Assembly: GCA_018694835.1 (NCBI GenBank)
Contig: JABHOG010000017.1
Coordinates: 1-39,617 of the forward strand
Direction: 5' to 3'
Source: Planctomycetota bacterium
GTDB lineage: Bacteria > Planctomycetota > UBA8108 > UBA1146
DNA: 39,617 bases
The notes below the pieces were generated by a model. That model was not told the origin of the DNA. It did no database searches and saw only the letters and a program-made list of their open reading frames with translations. Of this stretch, positions 26,683-36,548 are shown in pieces. The stretch's first letter is position 1. Every line of letters begins with the position of its first letter. The translations under genes were made by a program, and so were the position numbers.

Positions 26683-28017
26683 GTGAAGAGGATCGAGCAA
26701 CAGTGTTCCACCTGGCAAGTGGCGATACCGATCGGATTCGCTTCCACCGTGACGATGTGGAGCGCCGGTTACTGTAGCCGCCTGCCCTTCGTGATGGCGC
26801 CACCGTGGCTGCTATTTTTCGCATTGATCGCGATCCTGATCTGGTCGGGCAGGGTGGCCGCCGGTCGCTGCCGTCAGCGCTGGAGTGCGGCTCTCCTCTC
26901 CGGCGCGATCACAGGGGTGGTCGATCTGTTGGTGGTCGGATCCTGGCTCCAGCCGGAGGATGGTACGGCCGCCTCGATGGCGCTGATGGCGAGCGGTTTC
27001 GTGCTGGTTTGTATGGGACTTTCCGCCTGTGGGGCAGCGACTACCGCCGCCGGGACCTCCGATGGTCGGCGCGGAGTCGAATCGATGACCCGCACCGCTT
27101 TCTGGGCGACGCTGATGTTGATCGGCATCGGTGGGCTGGTCACCAGCGAAGAGGCGGGGATGGCAGTGCCGGACTGGCCAGGGTCCTTTGGCAATAACAT
27201 GTTCTTGCTGCCGCTGTCGCGGATGACCGGTGGAATCTACTACGAACATGCCCATCGATTGTTCGGTTCGCTGGTCGGGCTGGTGACGCTGGCGACGGCA
27301 TTCTATTGCTGGCGAGTCGCACGAGATCGAACCCTCAGCGGGCTAGGCTTACTCGCCTCGGTCCAGGTGGTGGTGCAGGGAGTTCTCGGAGGCTATCGAG
27401 TGACCGGAGCGGAATCGGTGACGGTGGTCAGTGGCCAGGTCGCAGAATCGGTCGAATCGACCTTGAGTTTGGTTCTTCGGGTGGTCCATGGGGTTCATGG
27501 CCAGGTCTTTCTCGCCGTCCTGGCAGTGATGGCCACTCTCGCCTCGACCGCCTGGAACGACCTTCCGAGGCCGATTCATCAGCGCTCCTGGCAGCGCTGG
27601 AGTGGCTGGCTGGTAGTGCTATTGACGGGACAACTGCTGCTGGGAGCTCTTTCCCGGCATATTTCGCGCTCCTGGGTGATGACCCATCTGGTCACGGGGC
27701 TGGTGATGCTGGCATTGGTGTTCTTCGTTTCTTCTCTACTGGGCTCCGACACATCCTCGAAATTCCGCACTCGATGTGCTCTGGGACTGGTATTCGCCAC
27801 TATTCTGCAGGTGTCGCTGGGATTCATGACCTTGGCCCTGACAGGGAATGAGGTTCGGGTGGCTTCCAGCGGAATATCGGAGACGCTGACAGCGACCGCT
27901 CATCAGACCCTGGGAGGAATAATCCTATCGCTGGCAGTGGTACTCCATTGTTGGTGTCGAAGGAGTGGCCCGCCGACCGAGGCGGCTGGAGCACTGTCCG
28001 GAGATGGGAAGCAGTGA
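26683..28017 (+). CDS. ctaA: Heme A synthase (COX15/CtaA family)
   Basis: 444 residues from GTG at 26683, with CAGGGA five nt upstream; a TTG at 26659 is an alternative. It oxidises the C8 methyl of heme O to the formyl group of heme A, in the membrane. About eight to nine hydrophobic helices are visible. Key motifs: GGLVTSEEAGMAVPDWP, EHAHRLFGSLVGL (188-200) with the two heme-binding His, RVVHGVHGQ, MTHLVTG, and AHQTLGG near the C-terminus. The N-terminal 100 residues form extra hydrophobic helices before the core. It precedes the alternative complex III/oxidase genes by 267 bp and would supply heme A to CoxA. The heme O synthase ctaB is not in the window. Confidence 0.9.
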   Translation: MKRIEQQCSTWQVAIPIGFASTVTMWSAGYCSRLPFVMAPPWLLFFALIAILIWSGRVAAGRCRQRWSAALLSGAITGVVDLLVVGSWLQPEDGTAASMALMASGFVLVCMGLSACGAATTAAGTSDGRRGVESMTRTAFWATLMLIGIGGLVTSEEAGMAVPDWPGSFGNNMFLLPLSRMTGGIYYEHAHRLFGSLVGLVTLATAFYCWRVARDRTLSGLGLLASVQVVVQGVLGGYRVTGAESVTVVSGQVAESVESTLSLVLRVVHGVHGQVFLAVLAVMATLASTAWNDLPRPIHQRSWQRWSGWLVVLLTGQLLLGALSRHISRSWVMTHLVTGLVMLALVFFVSSLLGSDTSSKFRTRCALGLVFATILQVSLGFMTLALTGNEVRVASSGISETLTATAHQTLGGIILSLAVVLHCWCRRSGPPTEAAGALSGDGKQ

Positions 28018-28098
28018 GAGATCGGGAAATTGTTAAATAAATCGTTGGGTTCGTTTGGATATCTTGATCCTCGTTGATAGTTTGCTCCCCACAGGCGG

Positions 28099-28117
28099 CC
28101 TGCAATGAGCAGGTTTT
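28099..28117 (+). terminator. Weak hairpin plus T-run after ctaA
   Basis: CCTGC and GCAGG form a five-base-pair stem with a five-base loop, followed by TTTT, 82 nt after the ctaA stop. It is short and may not terminate; it would separate ctaA from the actA operon if active. Confidence 0.22.
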
Positions 28118-28231
28118 CGTCTCAGCCTGCGGAGGGGAAGAAGACGAAAGATCTCGGAAGGTAGCCAGGGGATTCCCTGCTTCTGGATCGTATTTCATCT
28201 TCACTTTCACCTCTCCCTGATGATGGCCGTG

Positions 28232-28251
28232 GCACCGCTGAACATCGGTGC
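28232..28251. promoter_or_regulatory. Inverted repeat upstream of actA
   Basis: GCACCG and CGGTGC (28232-28237 and 28246-28251) flank eight bases and end 33 nt before the actA ATG. It could be an operator or an mRNA leader hairpin. No known regulator site is recognised. The promoter of the whole respiratory operon is expected between 28018 and 28230. Confidence 0.3.
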
Positions 28252-28284
28252 ACCTTTAGAGGGGTCAGGAGGAACTTCAAAACG

Positions 28285-28980
28285 ATGAGCCGTACCCCGA
28301 TCTTTCCACCCTGGGTGGACTCCCTGGTCAAGTTGCTCGGTGCAGGTGCCGGATTTACCGGACTCTATCTGGTCTTGATGGTGAACTTCGGAGCTTCGCC
28401 CAAGACTCTCAATGCTGGATATATGCCGGAGCAGCCGGTCCCTTACAGTCACGCCCTGCATGTCGGTGAACTGGGACTGGATTGCCGTTACTGCCACACC
28501 ACCGTGGAAAGTACCGGATTTGCTGCGGTTCCCCCGACCGCAACCTGTATGAATTGCCACGAGAAGATCGCGCCGACCAGCGTAAAGTTGAGGCCGATTC
28601 GCGATTCATTCCGTTCAGGAATGCCGGTGCCGTGGATCAAGGTGCATGACCTCCCCGATCATGTCTACTTCAACCATAGCGCTCACGTGACCCGGGGAGT
28701 TTCATGTGTGGAGTGTCACGGCAGAGTCGACCAGATGGTTGAGGTGGAACAAGTTTCACCTCTGAGCATGGGCTGGTGTCTCAAATGTCACCGGGATCCA
28801 GCGGCCCACTTGAGGCCGGTCGACAAGGTCACCGATCTCGACTGGGGGTTGGAACGAACCCAAGATGAAAAAGTGTTGGCGGGACGGGAACTGATGAAGG
28901 GCCTGGGATTGCTCGATGGGTTGGATCAACCGACCGTTCGGATGTCCCTCATGACGAACTGCTCCACATGTCACAGATAA
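28285..28980 (+). CDS. actA: Alternative complex III subunit ActA, pentaheme cytochrome c
   Basis: 231 residues. An N-terminal hydrophobic helix (about 12-34) anchors a periplasmic domain with five CxxCH heme-attachment motifs: Cys67-His71, Cys88-His92, Cys141-His145, Cys165-His169 and Cys226-His230. The fifth ends one residue before the C-terminus. Five hemes plus one anchor is the ActA pattern. In alternative complex III it relays electrons from the iron-sulfur/quinol site towards the downstream acceptor. AGGAGG lies 12 nt before the ATG, a long spacing. The last 13 bases overlap actB, so the final heme motif is written over the actB start. Confidence 0.95.
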   Translation: MSRTPIFPPWVDSLVKLLGAGAGFTGLYLVLMVNFGASPKTLNAGYMPEQPVPYSHALHVGELGLDCRYCHTTVESTGFAAVPPTATCMNCHEKIAPTSVKLRPIRDSFRSGMPVPWIKVHDLPDHVYFNHSAHVTRGVSCVECHGRVDQMVEVEQVSPLSMGWCLKCHRDPAAHLRPVDKVTDLDWGLERTQDEKVLAGRELMKGLGLLDGLDQPTVRMSLMTNCSTCHR

Positions 28981-31900
28981 AAAACACACAGCAAAACTCC
29001 TACCAGGGAAAGGCGCTCTGGCGCAGTCTTGATGAATTCGCGGATACCGCCGAATTCCGAGCCCTGGTCGAGAAGGAGTTCCCCAATCATGCTCCAGAAT
29101 TGTTCCATTCCACATCTCGCCGTCATTTCCTCAAGGTGATGGGCGCCTCCGTGGCGCTGGCGGGTGGATTGGCCGGATGCCGTTGGCCACAGCAGCAGAT
29201 CTTGCCGCACACCAGTCGTCCGGAAGGACGAAGCCCCGGCGTCCCGGTCAGTTACGCCTCCTGCTGGGAGCAGCAAGAAGTGGCCGAGGGCGTCCTGGTA
29301 ACCAGCTACGATGGGCGGCCGATCCGTGTCGATGGAAATGGCGACCACCCATCTCACCGCGGCTCCACTACTGCGCAGATGCAAGCGAGCGTTCTGGGAA
29401 TGTATGACCCGGGACGCAGTTCACAGCCGAGCCATGTCACCGCGGATGGTCATGCCACCGCCGACTGGAATCTAGCGATCTCGGCACTTCGCACCGCGGG
29501 TCGATCGGGCAAGGTTGCGGTGCTGGCAGCGCCCAGTTCCTCGATGGCTCTTTCGGCGATGCGTAATCGACTGCTGCGAGAGGTCGCCGATTCTTCCTGG
29601 CATGAGTGGGCTCCACTGCATCGTGATTCGGAACGACTGGGGACTGCTCAGTTGTTCGGCAGGCCGATGCGGCCAGTGGCGGATCTGTCGGCGGCGCAGG
29701 TGCTAGTTTGTCTCGACGCCGACCCCTTGATGAATCATCCGGCCAGCCTCCAGCACAGTAGTGACTGGGCTGCGCTTCGAACCTCCGCCGATGACGACGA
29801 GCCGATCCTCAGTCGGGTTTGGTCGGTGGAGAGCACCCTTTCTGTGACCGGCGGGGTGGCGGATGTCCGGATCCCGGCGCGTACCGCAGATATCCCACGA
29901 ATCGCCGCACAACTGGCCGCCGCCACCGGCGTCCAGTTACCATCGGATGTGGCTGCGGCGGTGGCTTCTGCACCGCCCTCTACCGATGATCGAATCCAGC
30001 AGATGGCAGCGGACCTCAAGTCTCACCAGGGTTCCTGCCTGTTGATGGCGGGGGACCGGCAACCCGCAGAAGTTCATGCGCTGGTTCACGCCATGAATAT
30101 CGCGCTGGGCGCGGTGGGAAAAACCCTCAGTTACGCAGAGGTCGCCCATGGTGAGAGACCCGCTCATATCGATGATCTCCAGCGACTCGCCGATCGTATC
30201 GGCCAGGGGGAAGTCGAGACGTTGCTGCTGATCGGGGTCAATCCAGTCTACGACGCTCCCGCCATCGGGAAATCGTGGAAGGATCTGATCGGCCAGGTTC
30301 CACACTCTATGCACCTTGGACTGTACGACGACGAAACTGCCGGAGTCTGCCAGTGGCATCTCAATCAAACCCACTTCCTTGAAGAGTGGGGGGACGGCCG
30401 CAGCTGGGATGGAACGGTGACCTTGCGTCAACCGCTCATCGCTCCGCTTTATTCTGGCCGCAGTGCGCTCGAGGTGATCAGTGCAGTGGTCGATGACGAG
30501 GCGCAATCGGGTCACGACATCGTTCGTGCTGTATTGCAGCCTCTGGCGCAAAAGGACTTCGAGTCCTCCTGGAAGGAGTGGCTCCACGACGGTTTCGTCG
30601 CCGGCACTTCAAATACCGTGGCCAGTGCGCCCGACGTGACTGGCGGCTGGGGCCCAGCACTCGAAAGCACCATGCAAACGGTGAGCGGCACGGAGATCGT
30701 TTTCTTGCCGGACCACTCGCTGTTTGATGGCCGCCACGCCAATAACGGTTGGTTGCAGGAACTTCCCGATCCGATCACCAAGGTCGCCTGGGACAACTGC
30801 GCTGTCATTTCACCGACGCTCGGTTCCAAACTGGGTGTCAAGAACGGTGATTTGATCGATCTCTCCGTCGGTGAAGCACACCTCTCGATGCCGGCATTCC
30901 TGTTACCAGGACAGCACCGAGACAGCATCGGAGTGGCTCTCGGATATGGCCGTTTGATCTCTGATCGAGCTGCCGGGCGGTTGTCGAGAAAACCCTCCCT
31001 TTACCAGATTGCCGATGGGGTTGGATTCGATACCTACACCCTACGAGATGCCGATGCGGTTCGGGCAGGTTATGCATCTGTCAGCGTTGGTCGAGGCGAA
31101 GGAAACTACGCCTTGGCGACGACGCAAGACCACAATCCTGTGCGTCCCGAGGAGTTCATGGGAGACCTGGAGTTCAATGAGGAACAGCGCAAAGTCGGCG
31201 AGTTTGTCCGGGTCGTGGATACAGGTTTCAACCCGGATGCCTCCGATGTGAAGGCCCAGGTCGAAGAGGCTGGCCCGCACCACCCCGATCTCGAGAGTCC
31301 CTGGAAAGAACATGAGTATAAAGGTCGACGCTGGGCGATGTCGATCGACCTCAACGTCTGCACCGGCTGTAGTTCCTGTGTCGTGGCGTGTCAGTCGGAG
31401 AACAACATCGCAGTCGTCGGCAAGGATGAACTCGCCTACGGTCGCGAGATGCACTGGATTCGTATCGATCGCTACTTCAGGGGTGACGATGTCGAGAATC
31501 CCGAAGTGGTCCATCAGCCGATGACTTGTAACCAGTGTGAGAATGCCCCCTGTGAACAGGTGTGCCCGGTGGCGGCCACGGTTCACAACGAAGAGGGCCT
31601 CAATGACATGGTCTATAACCGTTGCATCGGTACTCGCTACTGCAGCAACAACTGCCCGTACAAGGTACGTCGCTTCAACTACTTCAATAACACCAAGAAT
31701 CCCAGTGCCACCGAGCAGATGGGCTACAACCCGGATGTCACCGTGCGGGCGCGGGGTGTGATGGAGAAGTGCACCTACTGTGTGCAGAGAATCAATCGAT
31801 CGAAGATCAAGGCGAAGAACGAAAAGCGCGATCTGGTGGATGGAGACGTGATGCCCGCATGCGCTCAGTCCTGTCCCACTCATGCGATCACCTTCGGAGA

Positions 31901-32039
31901 CCTGGCGGATCCGAAGAGTCAGGTCTCCTTGACCCAGAAATCGCACCGCGCTTACAAGATGCTTGCCGAGTTGAATGTCAAACCGCGAACTAGTTTCCTG
32001 GCGAAACTTCGCAATCCTGCGACCAGGGAAGAGGGGTAG
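28968..32039 (+). CDS. actB: Alternative complex III subunit ActB, iron-sulfur/molybdopterin-like fusion
   Basis: 1023 residues. A Tat-type segment [10 protein letters not shown] with twin Arg51-Arg52 precedes a hydrophobic stretch ending in LAGC (Cys71), a possible lipobox, so it is probably exported folded and perhaps lipid-anchored. Residues about 80-760 resemble the molybdopterin-oxidoreductase fold (ActB1), which in this complex holds no molybdenum cofactor. From about 785 a ferredoxin-like NrfC/PsrB-type domain (ActB2) has four cysteine clusters: [37 protein letters not shown], and CTYC paired with CAQSCP. It takes electrons from the quinol subunit ActC and passes them to ActA. Start overlaps actA; the stop is followed at once by actC. 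Confidence 0.95.
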   Translation: MSQIKNTQQNSYQGKALWRSLDEFADTAEFRALVEKEFPNHAPELFHSTSRRHFLKVMGASVALAGGLAGCRWPQQQILPHTSRPEGRSPGVPVSYASCWEQQEVAEGVLVTSYDGRPIRVDGNGDHPSHRGSTTAQMQASVLGMYDPGRSSQPSHVTADGHATADWNLAISALRTAGRSGKVAVLAAPSSSMALSAMRNRLLREVADSSWHEWAPLHRDSERLGTAQLFGRPMRPVADLSAAQVLVCLDADPLMNHPASLQHSSDWAALRTSADDDEPILSRVWSVESTLSVTGGVADVRIPARTADIPRIAAQLAAATGVQLPSDVAAAVASAPPSTDDRIQQMAADLKSHQGSCLLMAGDRQPAEVHALVHAMNIALGAVGKTLSYAEVAHGERPAHIDDLQRLADRIGQGEVETLLLIGVNPVYDAPAIGKSWKDLIGQVPHSMHLGLYDDETAGVCQWHLNQTHFLEEWGDGRSWDGTVTLRQPLIAPLYSGRSALEVISAVVDDEAQSGHDIVRAVLQPLAQKDFESSWKEWLHDGFVAGTSNTVASAPDVTGGWGPALESTMQTVSGTEIVFLPDHSLFDGRHANNGWLQELPDPITKVAWDNCAVISPTLGSKLGVKNGDLIDLSVGEAHLSMPAFLLPGQHRDSIGVALGYGRLISDRAAGRLSRKPSLYQIADGVGFDTYTLRDADAVRAGYASVSVGRGEGNYALATTQDHNPVRPEEFMGDLEFNEEQRKVGEFVRVVDTGFNPDASDVKAQVEEAGPHHPDLESPWKEHEYKGRRWAMSIDLNVCTGCSSCVVACQSENNIAVVGKDELAYGREMHWIRIDRYFRGDDVENPEVVHQPMTCNQCENAPCEQVCPVAATVHNEEGLNDMVYNRCIGTRYCSNNCPYKVRRFNYFNNTKNPSATEQMGYNPDVTVRARGVMEKCTYCVQRINRSKIKAKNEKRDLVDGDVMPACAQSCPTHAITFGDLADPKSQVSLTQKSHRAYKMLAELNVKPRTSFLAKLRNPATREEG

Positions 32040-32044
32040 TGGCG

Positions 32045-33544
32045 ATGAAGCGATTGCTCGAAGCCCTGAAACCAATCTTGCGACCCGAGTTGACGGGGAA
32101 TGCGGAGAGTCCGGAGGTCGACAACACGGCCTATTCTCCCGATTCTCGCGTCGATCTGATCACCGGAGGTAACGACAACACCACCATCACCGATAAGGTC
32201 TGCTCGATCGTCGAGGATAAGCCGACCATCGGCTGGTGGGGCTTCTTCTTGCTCGCATTCTCGGTGCTGGGGTTGCTCGGCATCTTCGTCCCGTTCCTGA
32301 TCTTTTGGGGAGTGGGAACGTGGGGAGTCAATAATCCGGTCGGCTGGGGTTATGCCATCGTCAACTTCGTCTTCTGGGTTGGAATCGGCCACGCGGGAAC
32401 ATTGATTTCAGCGATCCTGTTCCTGTTCCGTCAGAAGTGGCGTACCTCGATCAACCGTGCTGCCGAAGCGATGACCATCTTTGCGGTGATCTGTGCCGGC
32501 ATGTTCCCGGGGATTCACGTCGGGCGCGCCTGGTTCGCCTACTGGATGTTCCCGCTGCCCAATCAGATGGAGCTGTGGCCCAATTTCCGCAGTCCCTTGC
32601 TCTGGGATGTGTTCGCCGTTGGAACCTATTTCACGGTTTCTCTGCTGTTCTGGTACATGGGTATGATTCCGGACCTGGCGACCCTGCGCGATCGAGCCAA
32701 GAATTCGGTTCGCAAAATTGCCTACGGCGCACTGTCCCTCGGTTGGACCGGTTCCAACCGCCAGTGGCACGTGTACGAACGCTCCTACCTGCTGCTTGCA
32801 GCGCTGGCGACTCCGCTGGTGCTTTCGGTGCACTCGGTGGTGTCGTTTGACTTCGCCGTCTCACAGGTGCCCGGATGGCATACCACGATCTTTCCGCCGT
32901 ACTTCGTGGCGGGGGCCATCTTCAGCGGATTTGCGATGGTCCTGACGCTTCTGGTTCCAGCCAGGCAGTTGTTCGGCCTCAAGGATGTGATCACTCTCAA
33001 GCACCTCGAGAACATGAACAAGATCATCATGCTCACCGGCATGCTGGTGGGATACGCCTATTCTCAGGAGTTTTTCATGGCCTGGTACGGTGGCGTGAAG
33101 GTGGAGAAATTCGCCTTCATTAACCGAGCCTTTGGGCAGTACGCATGGGCCTACTGGATCATGGTTTCCTGCAACGTATTGGCGCCGCAGATCTTCTGGT
33201 TCAAGAAGATGAGAACCAATATCTGGGTCATGTTCGTGGTCAGTATTTTCGTCAATATAGGAATGTGGTTCGAGAGATTTGTCATCACCGTGACGAGCCT
33301 GGCCAACGATTACACCTCCAGTGCGTGGGACTACTACACTCCCAAACTTGCGGACGTGATGATCATGCTGGGAGCGTTCGGTCTCTTCTTCACCCTTTTC
33401 GCCCTGTTCTGCCGCTTCCTTCCCTTCATCGCCATGAGCGAGGTGCGGGGGGTGTTGGCGGACCAGGCTCATTCGAGGGAGGCTGCTTTAGCGCGGCACT
33501 CCTCCGAAGCGGATTCCGCTTCCGGAAGCCAGGGGGAGAACTAG
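32045..33544 (+). CDS. actC: Alternative complex III subunit ActC, NrfD-like quinol-binding membrane protein
   Basis: 499 residues from ATG at 32045, eight nt behind GAGGGG; a GTG at 32039 is only two nt from it. About ten transmembrane helices of the NrfD/PsrC family are seen. Typical features are [46 protein letters not shown] with [16 protein letters not shown], and EFFMAWYGG. It is the main quinol-oxidising subunit, paired with the iron-sulfur domain of ActB. A soluble tail (Ser/Ala/Glu) ends the protein. actD starts two nt after the stop. Confidence 0.95.
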   Translation: MKRLLEALKPILRPELTGNAESPEVDNTAYSPDSRVDLITGGNDNTTITDKVCSIVEDKPTIGWWGFFLLAFSVLGLLGIFVPFLIFWGVGTWGVNNPVGWGYAIVNFVFWVGIGHAGTLISAILFLFRQKWRTSINRAAEAMTIFAVICAGMFPGIHVGRAWFAYWMFPLPNQMELWPNFRSPLLWDVFAVGTYFTVSLLFWYMGMIPDLATLRDRAKNSVRKIAYGALSLGWTGSNRQWHVYERSYLLLAALATPLVLSVHSVVSFDFAVSQVPGWHTTIFPPYFVAGAIFSGFAMVLTLLVPARQLFGLKDVITLKHLENMNKIIMLTGMLVGYAYSQEFFMAWYGGVKVEKFAFINRAFGQYAWAYWIMVSCNVLAPQIFWFKKMRTNIWVMFVVSIFVNIGMWFERFVITVTSLANDYTSSAWDYYTPKLADVMIMLGAFGLFFTLFALFCRFLPFIAMSEVRGVLADQAHSREAALARHSSEADSASGSQGEN

Positions 33545-33545
33545 G

Positions 33546-34136
33546 ATGAATGCAGAGATGAACGGTTCGGTGGAGGTTCACACGATCACCGCAGAAACCG
33601 CTACCGATGCGAAGGCGGTCCTGATGCTGGCCGAATTCGAGACTGCGGACCAACTGATGGATGCGGCCACAAGCATGCGGGACAAAGGATTCAAGTTGTG
33701 GGATTGTCACACTCCTTATCCGGTTCATGGCCTCGACACCGCGATGGGGATTCGACCCACCCTGCTGCCGTGGATCGTCCTTTGTGGCGGGATCACCGGC
33801 TTCTGTGGCGGATTGCTGATGCAGGGCTGGATGAATGCAGTGGACTATCCGTTCCTGATCAGTGGTAAGCCCTTCTTCAGTATTCCTGCAAGCATTCCTG
33901 TGGCCTTCGAGTTGACCATCCTACTCAGCGCATTCGCCTCCTTTGGTGGAATGCTTGCGCTGAATGGGCTTCCTCGTTTTTACCGCCCTCATTTTCGCAG
34001 TGATCGCTTTCGAAGAGCTACCGCAGATCGTTTCTTCATCAGTATTGATGGTCGTGATCGCCAGTTTGATATCGGTGCAAACTCCAGGTTCCTTCGGGAC
34101 CTCGGGGCCAACGCCGTGGAAGTGATCGAGGAGTAA
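33546..34136 (+). CDS. actD: Alternative complex III subunit ActD (DUF3341 family)
   Basis: 196 residues, ATG at 33546 behind GGGGAG. A soluble N-terminal domain contains LMLAEFETADQLMDAA and FKLWDCHTPYPVHGLD, the DUF3341 signature. Two transmembrane helices follow (about 74-95 and 118-140). A cytoplasmic C-terminal segment contains DRFFISIDGRD. ActD is a structural membrane subunit of the complex without cofactors. Immediate spacing to actC and actE shows a single operon. Confidence 0.92.
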   Translation: MNAEMNGSVEVHTITAETATDAKAVLMLAEFETADQLMDAATSMRDKGFKLWDCHTPYPVHGLDTAMGIRPTLLPWIVLCGGITGFCGGLLMQGWMNAVDYPFLISGKPFFSIPASIPVAFELTILLSAFASFGGMLALNGLPRFYRPHFRSDRFRRATADRFFISIDGRDRQFDIGANSRFLRDLGANAVEVIEE

Positions 34137-34140
34137 AGCC

Positions 34141-34893
34141 ATGGCCTTGCCAAGAAATGAAACCAGTGTTCCGGGGTGGATCATCGCCGTGATCATCCTG
34201 GTGAATCTGGCGTTGTTGGTTCCCCCGATGCTGGTGGCGAAGTCTCGGTATGCGACATCACGGATGACCAGGATTCACGTCTTTTACGACATGGACCAGC
34301 AGCAGAAATTCAAGGAACAGAGTGCCAATCCGCTCTTTGCCGATGGGCGTTCGATGAGATTGCCGGTCGCAGGGACTGTCGCTCGCGGCGATCTTTCTCA
34401 AGATGATCATTATCGCTGGGGTACTGTCGCCGGGGAATGGGCCACCGAGTTCCCCGAGCAGGTGCCGGTCACTGCTGAGTTACTGCAACGGGGCCAGAAT
34501 CGCTTCAACATCTACTGTACTCCTTGTCACGGGATCTCCGGACATGGAGACGGAATGGTCAGTCGCCGAGCGGAGGCCTCCGAATACGGAGCCTGGCTCG
34601 TTTCTGACCTTTCCTCGGAGAAGGGACTGGCCCATCCGATTGGCGAGATCTTCAACATCACCGGGTACGGCATCAATACGATGCCGGGCTATCGTTCGCA
34701 GATCGTCCCTGCGGATCGCTGGGCGATCGTCGCTCACGTCAAGGCGCTGCAGTTGAGTCAGTCGGTGGATATCGCCGAGATTCCAGCAGCGGATCGGGAG
34801 CGGTTGCTGCGGGAGAAAGCGCTCAGCGGTGACAAAGAAACCGGTGCAAAACCTCAAGATGAAGCGGGCTCTGATGCCCGGCAGGGGAGGTAG
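34141..34893 (+). CDS. actE: Alternative complex III subunit ActE, monoheme cytochrome c
   Basis: 250 residues, ATG at 34141 with GAGGAG seven nt upstream. One N-terminal helix (about 12-32) anchors a periplasmic domain with a single CTPCH heme motif (Cys126, Cys129, His130). Met181 in NTMPGY is the likely sixth ligand. ActE is the monoheme subunit that can hand electrons to the oxidase. The C-terminal 35 residues are charged and low in complexity. It lies four bases before actF. Confidence 0.93.
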   Translation: MALPRNETSVPGWIIAVIILVNLALLVPPMLVAKSRYATSRMTRIHVFYDMDQQQKFKEQSANPLFADGRSMRLPVAGTVARGDLSQDDHYRWGTVAGEWATEFPEQVPVTAELLQRGQNRFNIYCTPCHGISGHGDGMVSRRAEASEYGAWLVSDLSSEKGLAHPIGEIFNITGYGINTMPGYRSQIVPADRWAIVAHVKALQLSQSVDIAEIPAADRERLLREKALSGDKETGAKPQDEAGSDARQGR

Positions 34894-34897
34894 CCCG

Positions 34898-36193
34898 ATG
34901 AGACACGGTGTAACCGTTGACCTCAGCACTGAGAATCGCACCCTCGGATCACTCTCCGGCAAGATGATTGCCCTGGGGACGACCCTTGCGGTGCTCGGAC
35001 TGATCGGAACCCTGGCGCTCGGGAATCTCGAGGGCGCCTTTGGAGGCCACGAGGTCGAATCGTCTGCTGCCGCTCATGACGCGGGAAGCCACGGTCCGAT
35101 TCATGGATTCGTGACGGAGTGGAGTATCTGGCACCCGTACCTGGTCAGCGCCTGCTTCTTTCTCACGATGACCCTCGGCGGTTTGTTCTTCGTACTGGTT
35201 CACCATATCACCAATGCGGGTTGGAGTACGGTGGTCAGAAGGTTGGCGGAAGGAGTCTCGCGCAATGTCGTGCTGATGGCTCTGATCTTCATCCCTCTCG
35301 TGTTTCCAGACTCGATGGAAGCCCTCTACAAGTGGGTGCATCCCGATCCCGGTGATGAAATCATCGCAGTGAAATCTTCCTATCTCAATTACAACTGGTT
35401 CCTGATCCGCCTGGCGATTTACTTCACCATCTGGATCACCTTCGCATGGAGTTACCACCGTTCATCCGTGGCCCAGGATCGTGATGGGGATGTGCAGAGA
35501 TCCTCTCGCATGAGTCGTATGAGCCCGGTGGGAGTGGCCCTCTTTGCCATGAGTGTCACCTTTGCTGGATACGACCTGCTGATGAGCCTCGATGCGCATT
35601 GGTTCAGTACCATCTTCGGCGTTTACATCTTCGCCGGTTGCGTGCTTTCGTTCCACGCACTGCTGGCGTTGATCGTTGTATTCCTCCAGGCCAACGGACG
35701 TTTGACTCGCGCCGTCTCTGATGAGCACATGCAAGATATCGGCAAGATGATGTTCGCCTTCACCGTGTTCTGGGCATACATCGCATTCAGCCAGTACATG
35801 CTTTACTGGTACGCCAATATTCCGGAGGAGACGATCTGGTTCGTGCGTCGTCAAAGTACCTGGATGTGGAGCTTCTGGAGTTGGGTGATGGTGGTGGGGC
35901 ATTTCTTTGTGCCGTTCCTCTTCCTCGTCTCGAAGCACATCAAGAGAAAGCGTGCCACCATTGCACTGGGTGCTCTGTGGGTCCTCGCAATGCACTGGGC
36001 TGACATGTACTACCTGGTGATGCCGCAGATCTCTAATGGAACCGAGTTCCCGTTCACCATGATCGACATCACCATCCTGGTAGGGATGGCTGGAATCTTC
36101 ATCATCGGTCTGGCGCTGTCACTCAGAGGACATTCGCTGATCGCTGAGAAGGACCCCAGGATGTCAGAATCACTGGCATTCGAGAATGCCTAG
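34898..36193 (+). CDS. actF: Alternative complex III subunit ActF, second NrfD-like membrane subunit
   Basis: 431 residues from ATG at 34898, with GGGAGG eight nt upstream; the longer frame overlaps actE. About ten transmembrane helices are seen. FFLTMTLGGLFFVLVHHIT, SYLNYNWFLIRLAIYF, SLDAHWFSTIFGVYIFAG and FSQYMLYWYANIPEETIWF are characteristic of ActF-type proteins. It is a paralogue of ActC within the complex and is thought to take part in proton translocation. A His/Ala/Ser-rich periplasmic loop follows the first helix. The next gene begins 13 bp later. Confidence 0.94.
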   Translation: MRHGVTVDLSTENRTLGSLSGKMIALGTTLAVLGLIGTLALGNLEGAFGGHEVESSAAAHDAGSHGPIHGFVTEWSIWHPYLVSACFFLTMTLGGLFFVLVHHITNAGWSTVVRRLAEGVSRNVVLMALIFIPLVFPDSMEALYKWVHPDPGDEIIAVKSSYLNYNWFLIRLAIYFTIWITFAWSYHRSSVAQDRDGDVQRSSRMSRMSPVGVALFAMSVTFAGYDLLMSLDAHWFSTIFGVYIFAGCVLSFHALLALIVVFLQANGRLTRAVSDEHMQDIGKMMFAFTVFWAYIAFSQYMLYWYANIPEETIWFVRRQSTWMWSFWSWVMVVGHFFVPFLFLVSKHIKRKRATIALGALWVLAMHWADMYYLVMPQISNGTEFPFTMIDITILVGMAGIFIIGLALSLRGHSLIAEKDPRMSESLAFENA

Positions 36194-36206
36194 AAAGGAG
36201 CCCGAG

Positions 36207-36539
36207 ATGAGTCAGCCCGACGCGATCGACTATGATGATCTTCCCGGCTCCGGTGACGATCCCAGTGCCGTTCCGACCTGGTACGGCGGGGTGGTCTTTA
36301 CCATCCTGTTTCTCTTCTCGGTGTTTTTCCTGGTTTTTCTCGCAGACAGTGAGCAGGTCAGTAAGTTTGACCAGTCGATCCAGGCGGAGAGCCGCTGGCT
36401 CAAGGAAGTCAAGAGTCACCAGGAACAGCAGCTCGAAAGTTACAGTTGGACCGACGCTGAGAATAACCGGGTATCGATTCCCCTCGAACAAGGCCGCGAA
36501 AAAGTGCTGAAGCGTTTCGGCCCATCGGGACAGGAGTAA
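36207..36539 (+). CDS. Small single-helix membrane protein of the complex III/oxidase operon
   Basis: 110 residues from ATG at 36207, six nt behind AAGGAG. The N-terminus is acidic. One transmembrane helix (about 26-46) is followed by an amphipathic, Gln/Glu-rich helix (50-78). The C-terminal motif SYSWTDAENN then IPLEQGREKVL recalls the IPIDRAMEL-type ending of small proteins encoded at the same place in other alternative complex III/caa3 clusters; that comparison is from memory. No cofactor motif is present. It is probably an accessory or assembly subunit of the complex or oxidase. Function is not established. Confidence 0.85.
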   Translation: MSQPDAIDYDDLPGSGDDPSAVPTWYGGVVFTILFLFSVFFLVFLADSEQVSKFDQSIQAESRWLKEVKSHQEQQLESYSWTDAENNRVSIPLEQGREKVLKRFGPSGQE

Positions 36540-36548
36540 CGGATTCGA

